Positions 1 to 11,864 of a stretch of DNA of 64,000 nt are shown piece by piece; the first letter of the stretch is position 1; the number at the start of each line of letters is the position of its first letter. The DNA lies in contig NC_080582.1 in assembly GCF_029962835.1 (NCBI RefSeq), forward strand, positions 76,876,177 to 76,940,176, written 5' to 3'. The position numbers and the translations under genes are program-made. The notes below the pieces were generated by a model. That model did no database searches. It saw only the letters and a program-made list of their open reading frames with translations, and had not been told where the DNA came from. The stretch is from Magnolia sinica. Its lineage: Eukaryota > Streptophyta > Magnoliopsida > Magnoliales > Magnoliaceae.

Positions 1-21
1 AGAAGACCCTTTTTTCCCTTC

Positions 22-45
22 CCTTTTTTTTTTTTTTTTTTTTTT
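22..45. repeat. Poly(T) tract before an RpoT splice acceptor
   Basis: A run of about 22 T lies just upstream of the acceptor ACATAG that opens the exon at 53, acting as an unusually long polypyrimidine tract. Confidence 0.8.
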
Positions 46-52
46 GACATAG

Positions 53-3000
53 GTAACATTGACTGCCTTAGGGGAGATGTTCCAGGCTGCACGTGGTATT
101 ATGAAATGGCTTGGTGATTGTGCAAAGGTCTATTCGCTTACCACAACTTTTTCAGCCATTGAATACTATTGATCCATCTGGCTAAAACCTTAAAACTAGT
201 AACTCAATAATCTTGAAGGTTTTGTTACAGTAATTAATCTATTTTGAAATGGAGTTTCTTATCATGATCAACTTAATAGATTTTAAATAGTGGGTAACCT
301 ACACATACCTTTACATGCAGCAGTAGTAACTGGCTAGTCTGTAGGGCATCTGAGTGGTGGATGAGGTGCCACTCACCATGAAGATGTATGTGAAAATAGG
401 ATGATTCACTATTCAGGCGGCCTACACTATTACATTGATGTGGACCATTGTCAAGTTTCATTAAGTTTCTTTGAACTGTCCACTCTTTCATAAAGGGGTG
501 GGAAACCTGATGAGTGGCCCATCCTGGATTTTGGGTTCATCATCATGGTGGGCCACCGTATGCACCACTCAGATGTACCTCAGATTTATTGTGTTGGCGT
601 GATTCCTGTGTGTGTGGGGCTAGTAACTTCTTGAAATAGTCCATGGTTTATGATTTTTTGGAACTTCAACAGGTGATTGCTTCAGAAAATCAACCTGTGA
701 GATGGACGACTCCTCTTGGGCTCCCAGTTGTGCAGCCTTACAGGAAGTCTGAAAGACATCTTGTAAGTTTCTTAGACCAAAATTCATTATTGACCAATAT
801 ACCTTCTTTCTGAATACAATAGCTTCTCTCTTTTACTGCCTTTATTTATACCTATCTTCTTTAACTTACAAACCCATAGTTAAGGTGACATTTGGGTGTG
901 TGTGCCAAGTAGTGGGTGACAGGACTTCTGAACCAACCAGGTGGGATTTGCATTTGGGCTGCGGTGGAAAATGGAACCGGGCTTCCCTTTTCTTGCTCCC
1001 CTCCCCCCCCCCTTATTTATTTTTTTTTTTCCTGCTCCAAATCACAAACAAGTGAGATATGATGCAGGACATGAAAATTAAATATGATATGCAAGATCTT
1101 AGGCGTTAGATTATACTAATTTAGAAACAATCACATAAAATTCCACATCCCACACTAAAGTTCAAACATTCAAGCAAGGAGAATCTGTGCGGGTCCAGGC
1201 CTACACAGGCTAGGGCTGGATTGGTCAAATTATGGACCAAACGATACTCAAAGGGAAGTAAAAATCATCCACACATGCACAACAATCAGTCCCTAATCCA
1301 AGGGATTCACGAATTGCAATTCAGAAAACCTTAGGGTAAGGAAATGGGCAAACGAAGTAGAAATCACGCAATCTAGGTTTAGGGTTATGAAAAACTGGTG
1401 TGAAATGGGAAAATAGGAAGAAAATCTAAACCAAACGACAGCTCCCGCGTGCGGACTGCGGCCCGGGCCTGAAGCACATGTGCTGGGGGCTCGAATCCCA
1501 AAACGGTCTTCTAGGCTCTGGTCGGCCAGGTGGGGGACTACAAACCCTCCAAATCTCGTGGCGATCCGACGTGTGGTCTGGGCGCAGTGCTCCGTCGAAG
1601 TTTCGGCCCTCCTGCAGGGCCAGATTCTGGAAACTGGCTATAGGGAGAAGAACGACTACAAAATAGGCAGATTTGAAGTGAGGATGATTGTAGAATGGGA
1701 GAAATATGGATGATAGAAGATATGGGCGGATTGGGATAGACGTGGCTTCGCACCACGGTAGTTAGCTCTTTGAAAAGGGAGGGCTTTGCACCCACTTGAA
1801 TTTTTCCACAACTCAGAAACTCAAACAGCAGAAAAACACGCAAGAATTGTTATTCAACTTCAATCAATTCAAAAAGCTACAAGGGTGCCTATTTATAATA
1901 AAACCCTATACCCTAAAACTCGCGCCATGTGCACAACCTATTACTTGGCGATGAAGTAAACCAAAATAAAAACTAATCAAAGAAATCTAAAGCGTCCATG
2001 ATATTCTAAATAAGATTAATAAGCAAAACTTAAAATATGAGATTAATCAAACTAGTGGGTCACGATCATGAGATCCCATGATGAGCTTTACTTGACTATC
2101 GGGCCCACTCCAATGAACCAAAACTCTGTCTTCTAACTAGGAGGCCCTCCCTGGATGTCGTCATCGATCCAGATCGACGTCGGGGCCCTCCTCCTCCTTG
2201 CGTACGTACGTAGGGGGGCGGCGTGCGTGTGCGTGCGCGCATGATGTCCCCATCAAGATAGGTATAGGAAGATTGCCACCATATCTCATTGGTGCTTTGC
2301 AATTGATGAATCTTATTGACCATGGCTACCCTGAACTTCCATTCATACCCTAACCTAGTTGACAAACTAAAAGAAAGAAAGAAAGAAAGAAAGCGAAAAA
2401 AAAGCATCTATTTGTTGTTCGACTCCTCAACTCAGTGACTTCATTAACCTATTTGGCCATAAATGGCTATGATTTGTTGGTGATTGGTTTACGTGCAGAA
2501 AATTTAGTTTTGGCCTTGTGCCGATACAAATACCTTGGAATGTTGGAGATTTATGAATGCTTGTTTATAGGACTCAGCGACTTGGAACGACTTGTCTAGT
2601 CCTGAGTTGAGTTGCGACTCACCCGAGTCAGGGGAATCCTTTGGGTGACTCGTTGTATTGAAATCAGGTCCAACCGAGTTGTGTGGGATTCATCCGAGCT
2701 GACTCTTGCAGGTCACACATGGGACTCGTCCGAGTCTTAAATCCGTGGTTATATTGAATGACAACTTTTTAATCTTGTGTACTCCACCAATTTGAAGTTG
2801 CCCGTTTTTGTTGCAAATAGGTATCAGGTATTGTCAGCTTCAGTTGGTTTCAGTTTTACAGTTTTTTTTTTTTTTCCAGTAATTATGAAAACTAAGGTAT
2901 TTCAAGAATTTCAGAGTCCACACTATCTTGAATTCTCATATTATTGCGGAAAATTTTTCATCAGCTCATATTAATGTTATTATATTTGTATTTGGTCCCA

Positions 3001-3126
3001 TTCCAACACCTTATATGTGTTTCATCTAATTGCCTGTTGCAGATAAGAACATCCCTTCAAGTTTTGGCTTTACAGCGGGAGGGTAGTTTGGTAATCTCCC
3101 AATATTAATTTCTCATTTTGCTTCTG

Positions 3127-3180
<54 letters not shown>

Positions 3181-5659
3181 AAAAGGTACTATGCGCTCGA
3201 CCTCACGATTAGCTCCCGTGAGGTCGAGCTGTGTGGGCCCCACCGTGATGCCTGTTGACCATCAACACCGTGCATTTGATGGGTACCCTCTAAATTATGG
3301 GATATCCCAAAAATCAGCCGTATACGGAACTCAGGTGGGCCATACCATCTAAAATCATGTGAAACACCGTTAAAACATATAAAAGCACTTGGTGGGGCCC
3401 ACCTGAGTTTTGAATGCTGCTGAAACTTGGTCTGAACCCTCATGCAAGTGGGACACACATAATGGATGGGCTGGATTTGCAAACCACATTTCTGTGGGCC
3501 CAAAAAACTGATTATGAATGTTTTAATGGTGCACGGCCCCTCCCCACTTCTGTATGTGGTGTGGCCCACAAAAGTCACGGATTGACTTGATTTTTGAGAC
3601 CTAGGCCCACAATGGAATGGTGCATCTGACTGATGGGTTAGATGTTCGAAACGCATCACTGTGGGGCCCACACAGCTCGACCTCATGGGACGGACTCGTG
3701 AGGTCGAGCGCATAGTACCTTTTCCCATATATATATATATATATATAGTTGTTATCCAAAACTTTTATGTATTTGCAAACTTCAGGTTGATGTTAAACGG
3801 CAAAGGACGGCATTCCCTCCTAATTTCGTACACTCCCTTGATGGTTCACACATGATGATGACAGCTATCGCCTGTGGGGATGCCGGTTTGCATTTTGCAG
3901 GTTTATCTCTATTGCTCATCTGTGTTGCCTAACCATCTCAACCCCTATTTAGTTATGAATCTTGGGTGTAAAACATAAATTCACACGGAATACACATTTT
4001 TCAAAGGCTTTGGGATGCTTATTGAAATTAGTAGCAACTGATAGAGAACTGTTTATTTGTTGTTTCGAGCTGTAAGCTAAGTTTAATTTAAACATGCTAT
4101 GTGATATTGCTTTTCGGTTTTGAGGTAGTTTTAAAAAAGAGGGCTACTTGCCATGTGTGAATGATGTATGGTATAGCAAATCTCTATTGTACACATGGCA
4201 CTAGTTTACTGTGATCGGGACTGTTGATTTGCTGATACACCATGGAGAGGGGCCATGTGCTGGAAGGCAGGGAATTGGATAGTGGCAGCCATCCAATTGA
4301 TGGCCTGAAAAGGGGCCGATTAGCTGAAAATAGACGGTTGTCCACATTCAACAGGCAACACTCACAACAACTGGATGATTGGCGTTATCCAATGACTATG
4401 ATTTGTGGCCTAGAGCCTGTCTACATGGTTGACCACCAGATCAACAACGCTGATCACAATGTTGGGCATGTGTTTGGTGAGGGGAACTGTGTCAAACTTC
4501 TATGATATTATACAAACATCCTCAGCTTTCTCTTCAACCCGTGTTCAGAAATTCGAAACTGGCTAGGAAGTCAACTTGATCCTGTAGGTGAGTCAACTCA
4601 CTGAGTTCAACACAAATCTTAAATGAATCCAATAGATCTTTGAAAAGAACCTTAAAATAAAAGGTCCAAGCTAATCGTACACTTTCAATCTTTAAAACAA
4701 TTGGAGTAATTTGCCAAGTCGAAAAAGGTCCAGGCTAATCATACATGTACAACTTTAAAACAATTGGAGTAATTTGCCAAGTCGAGTTGCAAATTCAGAA
4801 ATGAAAGAACTCAATTGAGGGAAAATCAAATCTACTCGCAAGTTTTGTATTGTTTCTTTATGCTGTTTTCCTGTGGTTCTCTATATGACTTAAATCATCA
4901 CACCCTCGACACATAAATCTGTTTGCAGGGGTGCATGACTCCTACTGGACCCACGCATGCGATGTCGACAAGATGAACGTCATCCTAAGACAAAAGTTCG
5001 TTGAGCTCTACAACATGCCAATACTAGAGAACGTAAGTAAATTCCAGCTTCCCCTCAACTTCTTTTTTCATGAATGGAAGCAGATCCAATGCATGTCGGT
5101 ATCAACTATCAATCATATAATCGATACTATCGCAAAATGTGTCAATTTTCTAACTGTCCAATCGGCCACTTCATGGATGGGCCAACAGTAAAAATAAAAT
5201 AAAAATGTTGCCTTTATTATCCTGGACACCACCCATACTGCATGGACAAGCGATGAACTGAGGGTAGAGGCTCTCGCCCTTCATGAAGGTTTGAGGCTCC
5301 TTGCAAAGGAGCATGAGGGTCCGGTCATTGTAGACATGATCGTCAATCTAAACTTTTGTTGACTGTCCAATAAATGGATAATGGATCGGATAGTATCGAA
5401 CTTTTTTATTGGTGTCATTTTTATTCTATGGTTGATTTCGGAGGTGATTCACTAATTGGATGGTTGAGATTCATTGCCAGATCATTCTAAAGTTTTGTAG
5501 GGTTAATAGCATTTGCCCCATTCTAATTTTTGTTCTATGCTAACGCAGTTGCTCGAGAGCTTTCAAACATCCTTTCCGACTTTGAGTTTTCCTCCCCTCC
5601 CAAACCGAGGCAATTTTGACCTGGAAGAAGTTCTTGAATCTCCCTATTTTTTCAATTGA
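53..5659 (+). CDS. RPOT: Phage-type (RpoT) organellar DNA-directed RNA polymerase, C-terminal exons; 5' part off the window
   Basis: RpoT polymerases are single-subunit, T7-like enzymes that transcribe mitochondrial and/or plastid genes. Six exons can be spliced in one frame: 53-127, 673-762, 3043-3090, 3786-3900, 4929-5032 and 5549-5659 (stop TGA). All visible intron boundaries are GT-AG and the phases agree, giving the last 180 residues. Recognisable family blocks, in order, are [56 protein letters not shown], then [13 protein letters not shown] (motif C; its HD pair corresponds to the T7 palm residues His811/Asp812), and the conserved plant C-terminus ESPYFFN. These active-site blocks are intact, so the visible part looks functional. 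The first visible exon starts just inside the window, so the N-terminus, transit peptide and most of the polymerase lie to the left. Mitochondrial, plastid or dual-targeted type cannot be decided from this part. Introns of 2.28 kb (763-3042) and 695 bp (3091-3785) carry transposon insertions. Confidence 0.95.
1060..2345 (-). mobile_element. LTR-retrotransposon-like fragment in RpoT intron 2
   Basis: The minus strand of this intronic block reads like an LTR promoter and leader. A TATA-like TTATAAATAGG near 1890-1900 is followed by a leader-like stretch with no long frame. Upstream, on the same strand, is a GC-rich segment with CGTACGTACG and GCGTGCGTGTGCG (2195-2240). I could not pair it with a second LTR in the window, so it may be a solo LTR or a truncated element. 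Its ends are not precisely defined. Confidence 0.4.
2560..2755. repeat. Dispersed 'GACTCGTCCGAGTC' repeat fragment
   Basis: Multiple GACTC/GAGTC palindromic words occur here and again at about 7300-7400 and 32910-32990, suggesting a shared degraded repeat family. No ends or target duplications were found. Confidence 0.4.
3129..3177. repeat. (AT)n microsatellite, left half
   Basis: About 24 AT dinucleotides run up to the left end of the foldback MITE at 3178. The array resumes directly after the element at 3727, so the element is inserted inside a microsatellite. Confidence 0.95.
3178..3726. mobile_element. 549-bp foldback MITE with perfect 29-bp terminal inverted repeats, in an RpoT intron
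   Basis: The first 29 bases (from GGGAAAAGGTACTATGCGCT) match the reverse complement of the last 29 exactly (3178-3206 against 3698-3726). Each end also holds an internal hairpin: CTCGACCTCAC, a spacer of about 11 bases, then GTGAGGTCGAG at the left, with the same layout at the right. The target is an (AT)n tract, so the duplication length and the superfamily cannot be read. No transposase is encoded. A 179-codon minus-strand frame spans the element but is only repeat. Related copies lie at 46072-46600, 46601-50612 (split) and 50613-50901. Confidence 0.9.
3727..3748. repeat. (AT)n microsatellite, right half
   Basis: Continuation of the tract at 3129-3177 on the other side of the MITE. Confidence 0.9.
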
Positions 5660-6700
5660 TCTTGCAATTTCTGAGCAGTCTTCAGGTCCATGCCCTACCT
5701 GCTACTGCCCTCCATTTAAAGCATGCAGAAGCCTAAATTTGCTGACACCGGTGTCACGGATTGTAAATATTACTCCAGAAGGAAAGGATGGATGTGGAAT
5801 TACAGAGAAAGTTTCAACAAAGCGAGTGCCAAAGGAAATCCTGAGGAAAGAGTCCGTGACAAATGTTGGCAAGAGCAGAGGATGTTGACAGATGTTAATA
5901 GCATCCTACTTTCTGCTCACAAGTTCTCTTGGTGGCATATGGAAGATGTGATTAAAATCTATTCCTCTCATTTGGTGGACTCCCGATCATGGGCTTCGGC
6001 CAGAAAATTAGGCAAATGGCAATCCCATCACTTGATTGGAGCACAGCCAAAACCAAGCAGCTGTTGATTTTTTCATCGCAGTAGTGATTAAGATTGTCTG
6101 ACCAACCTGATTTTTGGGTCATGGTCTGAATATGGTGGGACCCACTTGGTAAACATCTTCCATGTGCCCCATGTGTGCCCATATACAATTAGCATTCCTC
6201 CGGGAAGTTTAATACCAGCACACGTCCTTAATGACGTGTCACAACTCACAATATGCAAGCATCATATACAAGAACATACAAAATGCAGTCTAAATAAGAA
6301 AACTCAGTTCTCAATTTTGGACGGCCGAAGCCTGTTGCCTAGTTGAAGATCAAAATAGCAAGTTGATGTTGATTTCTCTAACATGGCAGCAGAAGGAAGG
6401 CTTGGGTTTTGAGGTTATAATAGCCTCAATTATTTTTTCTAGTCTTGTATAGGATTCCAACCAGCTGTTGTTGTTGGGATTTTGGGCAGATTTCTCATTC
6501 TTTCGTAAGTGATGGAAGTAGAATTGTTTGTAACATTGCAATGTTATTTTGCATATTTTAGCATTTGTATTGCCTATAAATTTTCATTGATGGACAGCCT
6601 GCCACGATTTCTATGAATTGCCCAGGTGCTTCAATGTATGTATTGTACCATATCTCTGTTGGAACATAACGAGCGTCATTTCTTCGTTTCTACATGATCG
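5660..6700 (+). other. 3' UTR / 3' flank of the RpoT gene
   Basis: The stretch directly after the RpoT stop codon shows no second conserved frame; small open frames at 5616-6067 run through it without recognisable motifs. The transcript should end here, but I cannot place the poly(A) site with certainty. Confidence 0.4.
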
Positions 6701-7410
6701 GACATTGAAACATTTTTTTTTCTTTAACCCTGGTTTAATAAATTTATGTTATGGTCCATTCTTTCAGAATTTGTAATTTTGCAGCTGTTATTATGGTCAC
6801 TGTGTGGTGTTAAAAGGAAAAAAGAAGAAAAAGAAAATTAAAAAGAGAGAACACTGGGACAGTTGGACAATCCAGTCAACTGATCTGGACTGTCCATTGG
6901 GTGCATACATTTCTTGGGTACCATGTGAAAATCACAATGAAGGGTCTGATCGATGCGTAGGTTGGCCTTCTTTTTTAGAGCCATTTACCAAGCAAGGGAT
7001 TGATGGTTTTGATTGTATGATAAAAGTGATCCTCTGGGTTGAATTTATGAAATGTATGGTAGAGCTAATGGACAGTTTGGATCAATCGATTGGATTGTTC
7101 TAAGTGTCCAAATAGAGTCTTTATGACAACTTATTCTTACCCTTGATTTTTTATTTTTTATTTTTCTTTATTTATGTTTTGTTCATGGATTGAGCTGGCA
7201 GGTAGCCACTTTTAAGTGGTTTTTTTTTTTTTTACAACGTGAGTTGCAACTGGGTTGTCAGTGAACTGTGGTCAGCCTGGGTATGAATTTTATAGTCCTG
7301 ATAACCAAGGATTAACGACTCGTCCGAGTTGACTCGGGCTGGGTCAATGGAGTGACTCGGGAAGTGCGAATAGACTCAGGACTGAAAGAGTTGGTCTGTG
7401 TAGCCACCTT
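6701..7410. other. Intergenic region between RpoT and the hAT-like element
   Basis: No gene is visible. The stretch holds poly(A)-rich runs near 6825-6845, short T-rich tracts (7215-7235) and a GACTCGTCCGAGTT repeat fragment at about 7310-7390. Confidence 0.4.
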
Positions 7411-8005
7411 TAGAGGTGTACACGAGTCAAACTGACTCGAGCTTGGCACAGCTCGACTCGGCTCGGCCACTAGCTGACCCCAGCTCGAACGCAGCTTGGT
7501 TCGGTCCTCAAGTCTGACTGGCCAGCTCGACTCGGTTCGGTCAGTAGCTTGGGTCAGTTCGAGCCAAAATCGAGCCTGTGCGGAATTTTCACAAACATAT
7601 GGAGTGCACTTTCAATTTCTTACTGTATGTAAAACAACAGTAGTTGTTTAAAGGTATTTCATCAAACACCTTGTAGGCAACATCAAAATCAAGAAAAAAA
7701 TGGTATTTGTTTCATGTACATACCTTCCTTGCCACCTGCCGACACTTTGCTGAGTCATTTCATTAAACACATGGTGAGCAACATCAATATCAAAGTAATC
7801 GAGTCACCGAACTGGTTCGATCCAAGTTCGATTCGAATTGGGGTTCGATCCGAGTCGAGTTGAGCTCGGGCAAGCTCGAACTTGGCTCGAAATTTTTTCG
7901 GTCAAAATATTAACTCGGCTCAGCTCGAACTCAGTTTCGAAGTGAGTCAAATTGAGCTTTTTCGGGTCGAGTCAAGCGAGCTAACTCGGTTCGTGTACAG
8001 CCCTA
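7411..8005. mobile_element. Non-autonomous hAT-like element (about 595 bp)
   Basis: The ends are imperfect inverted repeats: left TAGAGGTGTACACGAG, and the right end read inward TAGGGCTGTACACGAA. The interior alternates the words GAGCTCG, GCTCGAAC and CTCGGCTCGG. The same interior, including the phrase TTTCATGTACATACCTTC, recurs at 63676 to the window end, which supports a mobile family. A clean 8-bp target duplication is not visible. Confidence 0.65.
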
Positions 8006-8419
8006 GTAGAAACGGAGGTTAAATGGATTTCTGACCATCGAGATCTGATGGAATATCGCAAATTCGGCGTGGGCAACCTTGTATTCTTTCTCATAATTAA
8101 TTGGAATGGAGTGGGTTGCATGGCAAAGACCTGACAATAAGGCCGGACTTGCCCAACTTAAATCTTTAAAAATGTCGGTTGGGCCTTAGCTCACCAGCTA
8201 GACTGTAGCTGGATATGCCTGAAGATCAACATGTCTCAGAGATCCTTGGTTGGCGAATCTCCACCGTCAATCTTTTTTCTAGTTTGAGTGGCTGAGATGT
8301 GTGGGCTGCTGCTGCTGTGTGATAACTGGTCAATCTCTACCGTTGATCAATATTATATGGCTGCGATAGTTCCAAATTTGAATTCCTATGTAGCTGTCCA
8401 TCAATTGGTCCCACATTGT

Positions 8420-8925
8420 ATGACCACCTAAGCTGTGTGAGGCCAACCATGTATATTTTCACGTAGGGCCAATCATGAGGTGATCATCCTAACCGATTAT
8501 ATTTCCACATGGGCCCATCGTTAGGTTATTTGAACCATGTATTTTCACATGCAGCCCATTGTGAGACTATCACAACCACTTGTATTTTCTCATGGGCCAT
8601 TGTAAGATGATCCTAACCATGAAAACCCATCATTAGTCAACCGAAACCATGTATATTTTCATGGGGCCGATCTTAACTTTGACCATGTTAGGGCTCTTGT
8701 TAGCCGATCCTGACTGTGCATTTCCATATAGGGCCCATCTTCAGATGATCTTAACCATACAGACTCATTAGCCTATCATAATCATGTGTATTTCCACATG
8801 GGACCACCGTTAAATGATCTAACCATGTGGGTCCATCGTTACTCGATCCTAACCATGTATAATCCATGTTGGGCATGTTACATGATCTTGACCATGTGAG
8901 GTCCATCGTTAGATTGCCGTATCTC
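8420..8925. repeat. Degenerate minisatellite, about 50-60-bp period
   Basis: Roughly nine diverged copies repeat the theme 'GATC-CTAACCATGT-TATTTTCACATGGG-CCCATCGTTAG'. Successive units differ by substitutions and small indels. No coding frame persists through it. Confidence 0.6.
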
Positions 8926-8976
8926 GAAAACTGGAAGGCAACATCACCATGCGTCGGCTCAACACCACGCAGCTAG

Positions 8977-9446
8977 GTGGTGACCCAACACCACCCAACT
9001 AGGTGGTGGAAAAGCCCTCTTGGCCAACATGATGCATTTTGCCAGCTCATTTTAGGGCACGAGCAAAAAATGAGGTAGATCAGAGCTCAAGTATACCACA
9101 CAACAGGAAACAATGGGAATTGAATGCCTACCTTTGAAAACTTCTTAGTAACTATAGAAGTTTTGAATCAAGCTGATATTTGTGTTTTCCCATCATTCAT
9201 GTTTGTGTGACCTCATGAACGGGTTGGATGGCAAATAAACATTGCGGTGGGCTCCTAAGAACTTTTCAACTGCAAGTGTTCAATCTCCACCGTGTGGTCC
9301 ACTTGAGCTTTGGATCTGCTTCATGTTTGGGCGAACACCCTAAAATGAGCTGGAAAAATGGATGGACATCATGGACAAAGCACATATATCATGGTGGGGC
9401 CCACAGAGCTTTTCCACCACCTGGCTGGTTGGTGTTGGGTCACCAC
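8977..9446. mobile_element. Foldback (MITE-like) element, 470 bp
   Basis: The left end GTGGTGACCCAACACCACC pairs with the right end around GGTGTTGGGTCACCAC. The inverted match continues inward through GGTGGTGGAAAAGC / GCTTTTCCACCACC. The two arms carry the recurrent family phrases (AAGCTCAAGT against ACTTGAGCTTTGGATCTG). The 148-codon frame at 9228-9674 lies partly in it and is not a gene. No target duplication is evident. Confidence 0.75.
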
Positions 9447-9639
9447 TCAATCCTCTTCAGTAGCCCAACTGCCTATGTAGTCTGGAATTTTGGTATATGG
9501 ACTGTGGATCAAACGAAAAACGGATCTGATCTCTTGCACGTGTTTAAGTTTTCACACGCGATGCGAGTACACTTTCAAAGTGCGCACCCGCGAGTACACT
9601 TCTCACTTCTCTCACTCTCTCCGCTGATATTCCACTCTC

Positions 9640-9662
9640 CCTCTCCCTCTCCCTCTCCCTCT
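9640..9662. repeat. (CTCTCC)n short microsatellite
   Basis: About four CTCTCC units sit in the CT-rich putative leader. Confidence 0.7.
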
Positions 9663-9951
9663 CTTCTTATCTGAAAAAGAGAAAATATCAAAGGTACGGT
9701 CAAAACCATAGAATCAAAATCACTTGCATGTCATTCAAATCGCAATTGGATTCACTTTCACTTTCTCTGCTATCAGAACTCATCCAAACCCTGTCTTCTT
9801 TTAAATAAAATTTCTCATTCTTTTTTAATTATTATTATTTTTTTTCCGTAAAAAAATGCAGAAGTCGAGTCTACTCTGATTTCTTCTCATGCCTGGCTCC
9901 ACGCGAATTGTAAGCTGTGAAGCTTTTATTGAATTTTTTCTTGTACTGACA

Positions 9952-10573
9952 GCTGTGTTTGGATGCTCAATTGAAACAAATTGCAATCACTCATATCGAT
10001 AACGTCGAAATGGGCAATCTGGGTTTTCCCCAATACAGTCATAATGAGTGAATAGTCCCCCAAATTGGAGAGTTACTTGATACTACGGCAGAGTGTCACA
10101 GTTGATACTCAGGCGCTTGGAAGTTAAGTGGATGAAATTGTGAAGTCCACTGTCGTTAAATCATAGTCCTGAAATCAGATTATTTGGACAATCTGAACCA
10201 GTGATTTGCTGACACTTGTTTGTAGAAATAGGAAAATTAGATATTTTTCATTTTAACCATCCTATAAAATGTCACCAATCTGATTGTCATGTAGTCAAAT
10301 ATGCGTGATTTTTGGTTTGTTGTACATCTCAATGGGATACTGTAATTTGGAAAGTTTAATTTGAATCACTTGTATACCATCTATGCAATTTCTAAGTGCT
10401 CGTGTATGATCCATCACGCTCTGCGGGTGCGCACTTGCCATTACAGTCATTTGCTGTCTAACCTGTAATGCATGGAATTGCGATTAGGGGTTTGGTTGTC
10501 GCACTTGCTTTGATTTCTTCTCTATTGAATTGATTTATTTGCAATTCAGTTCAATTGAGAATCCAAATGCGTG
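9952..10573. mobile_element. MITE-like element with TTTGGAT-type ends
   Basis: Left end TGTGTTTGGATGCTCAATTG pairs with the right end, which read inward is CACGCATTTGGATTCTCAAT. The pairing continues to TTGCAA on both sides, giving about 33 bp of imperfect inverted repeat. The GTTTGGAT ends recall Tourist-like MITEs, but I see no clear 3-bp target duplication. Confidence 0.55.
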
Positions 10574-10638
10574 GTTAGAGAACTTAGTAAAACGCTTCAT
10601 TGGGTATGTAGTTTCTTGAATTTTGATCTTTGTGCTGC

Positions 10639-10802
10639 TTCAGCTTTTAGGCTGTGTTTGGATGGGCGAACGAATTGAATAGTGAACAATCTGTTTGATT
10701 GATTGCAAAATGAAAAAGTCTTCAGCTTTTAGGCTGCGTTTGGATGGGCGAGCAAATTGAATTGTGAACAATCTGTTTGATTGATTGCAAAATGAAGTAG
10801 CC
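10639..10802. repeat. 82-bp tandem duplication
   Basis: Two near-identical units (10639-10720 and 10721-10802) each contain TTAGGCTGYGTTTGGATGGG. They form the left side of another MITE-like unit whose right end CATCCAAACACACCC is at about 10951-10966. Confidence 0.75.
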
Positions 10803-11669
10803 TTCAAGTTGCAGTTACATTTCTGTCAACTCCAAATCGAAATTGATTGCAATTTGAATCCTAGACCATTGTTTTGGATGCTATGGAAGGAAATATGCTT
10901 TGGTGGTTTCCGCTTTATTGGACGAGTAATTTCAGTTCAGCTTAATAAATGCATCCAAACACACCCTCAATGTTTTATTTGATTTCTTAATTAAAGGAGA
11001 ATGGGATATTTGCAAATGTAGTGTCGAATTTATAAATGATAAAGGGGTGTGAAATTTCTTTGATTTCTTTCTTTTCTTTCATGCATCAATTCATTTCTGG
11101 ATAAAATGTCGCAATCTTCAAGATATACTGAAAATTAAAGTATTCAGTGCATCTCCCTTGCATTGCATTGTGATGTAAATTCGTCCTTTCGGGATGCACA
11201 TTAGGTTGCCGATGGCCCAACAATTGCACTGGCTGGACAGTCCGAATTGTTCAATCAAGAACCTTTAAATGGATGGACAAGGACAAGGAGTTATGATTTT
11301 TCATAAATTCTCAAATATCACTGATCCACTACATTTCATTTGCACCATATTGTGAAACAATTCCGTCCTTGGTTGATCCTGCCTCAGACCAACTATGGTG
11401 CAAAAACAGTTCTGGTTGAACAATCTAACCATCCAATCTGGAATCTGCAAATGGACAATCAAAAGAATGTAGAAGCAACAGTCCACCCGCGACCAAGATC
11501 AATTTATCAGATGGTTTGGATTGTCTGTTCCAAGAAATTTGGGCAATTGGAAAACCAAGGTGGGGCTCACCAAGGATGCTGTTGCATCATAAAGTATGAC
11601 ATGATGGGGCATGCCTCATTCTCAACTTGTGTTCTGTATGTTTCTAATTTTTTTACAATACCATTGCAG

Positions 11670-11864
11670 GCAATCTGCTTCGCAACTGAGAATCTGCATT
11701 AAGCCTAGGATGTTTTACTCTTGAAGATATCATCGACTTGTCACATTTCAATCGGGACTTCTCATCCGGTCATTTTATTGAAATTTTTACACGTTCTCAA
11801 AACGGATTTCATGAAATTGTGAATGGACTGATATTGAAGGGAGCTCTGTGGGCCACTCAAAAGC
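11670..11864 (+). promoter_or_regulatory. PPR gene leader with three minimal uORFs
   Basis: Between the putative acceptor and the main start codon are three short upstream reading frames: 11710-11724 (MFYS), 11811-11822 (MKL) and 11823-11831 (MD), the last two directly abutting. If the leader is transcribed as drawn, scanning ribosomes would meet all three before 11865, which could lower translation. This is an inference from sequence alone. Confidence 0.4.

Larger units (their letters stand above)
9590..11669 (+). other. Putative leader exon and 5' UTR intron of the PPR gene
   Basis: A CT-rich stretch (9600-9665) ends in a plausible donor, AAG|GTACGG at 9694. A plausible acceptor, CATTGCAG, lies at 11669, 196 bases before the PPR start codon. 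This would give a transcript leader with an intron of about 2 kb that has been filled by MITEs. It is inferred from splice-site appearance only; RNA reads would settle it. Confidence 0.35.

Noticed and set aside
3189-3728. 179-codon minus-strand frame
   Set aside because: It spans the foldback MITE almost exactly and reads palindromic repeat sequence; no protein motif.
7400-8013. 8-bp target duplication GTAGCCAC / GTAGAAAC around the hAT-like element
   Set aside because: Only six of eight bases match and three extra bases separate the left copy from the terminal repeat.
9228-9674. 148-codon frame
   Set aside because: It starts inside a foldback element and ends in the CT-rich tract (PSPSPSPSP).
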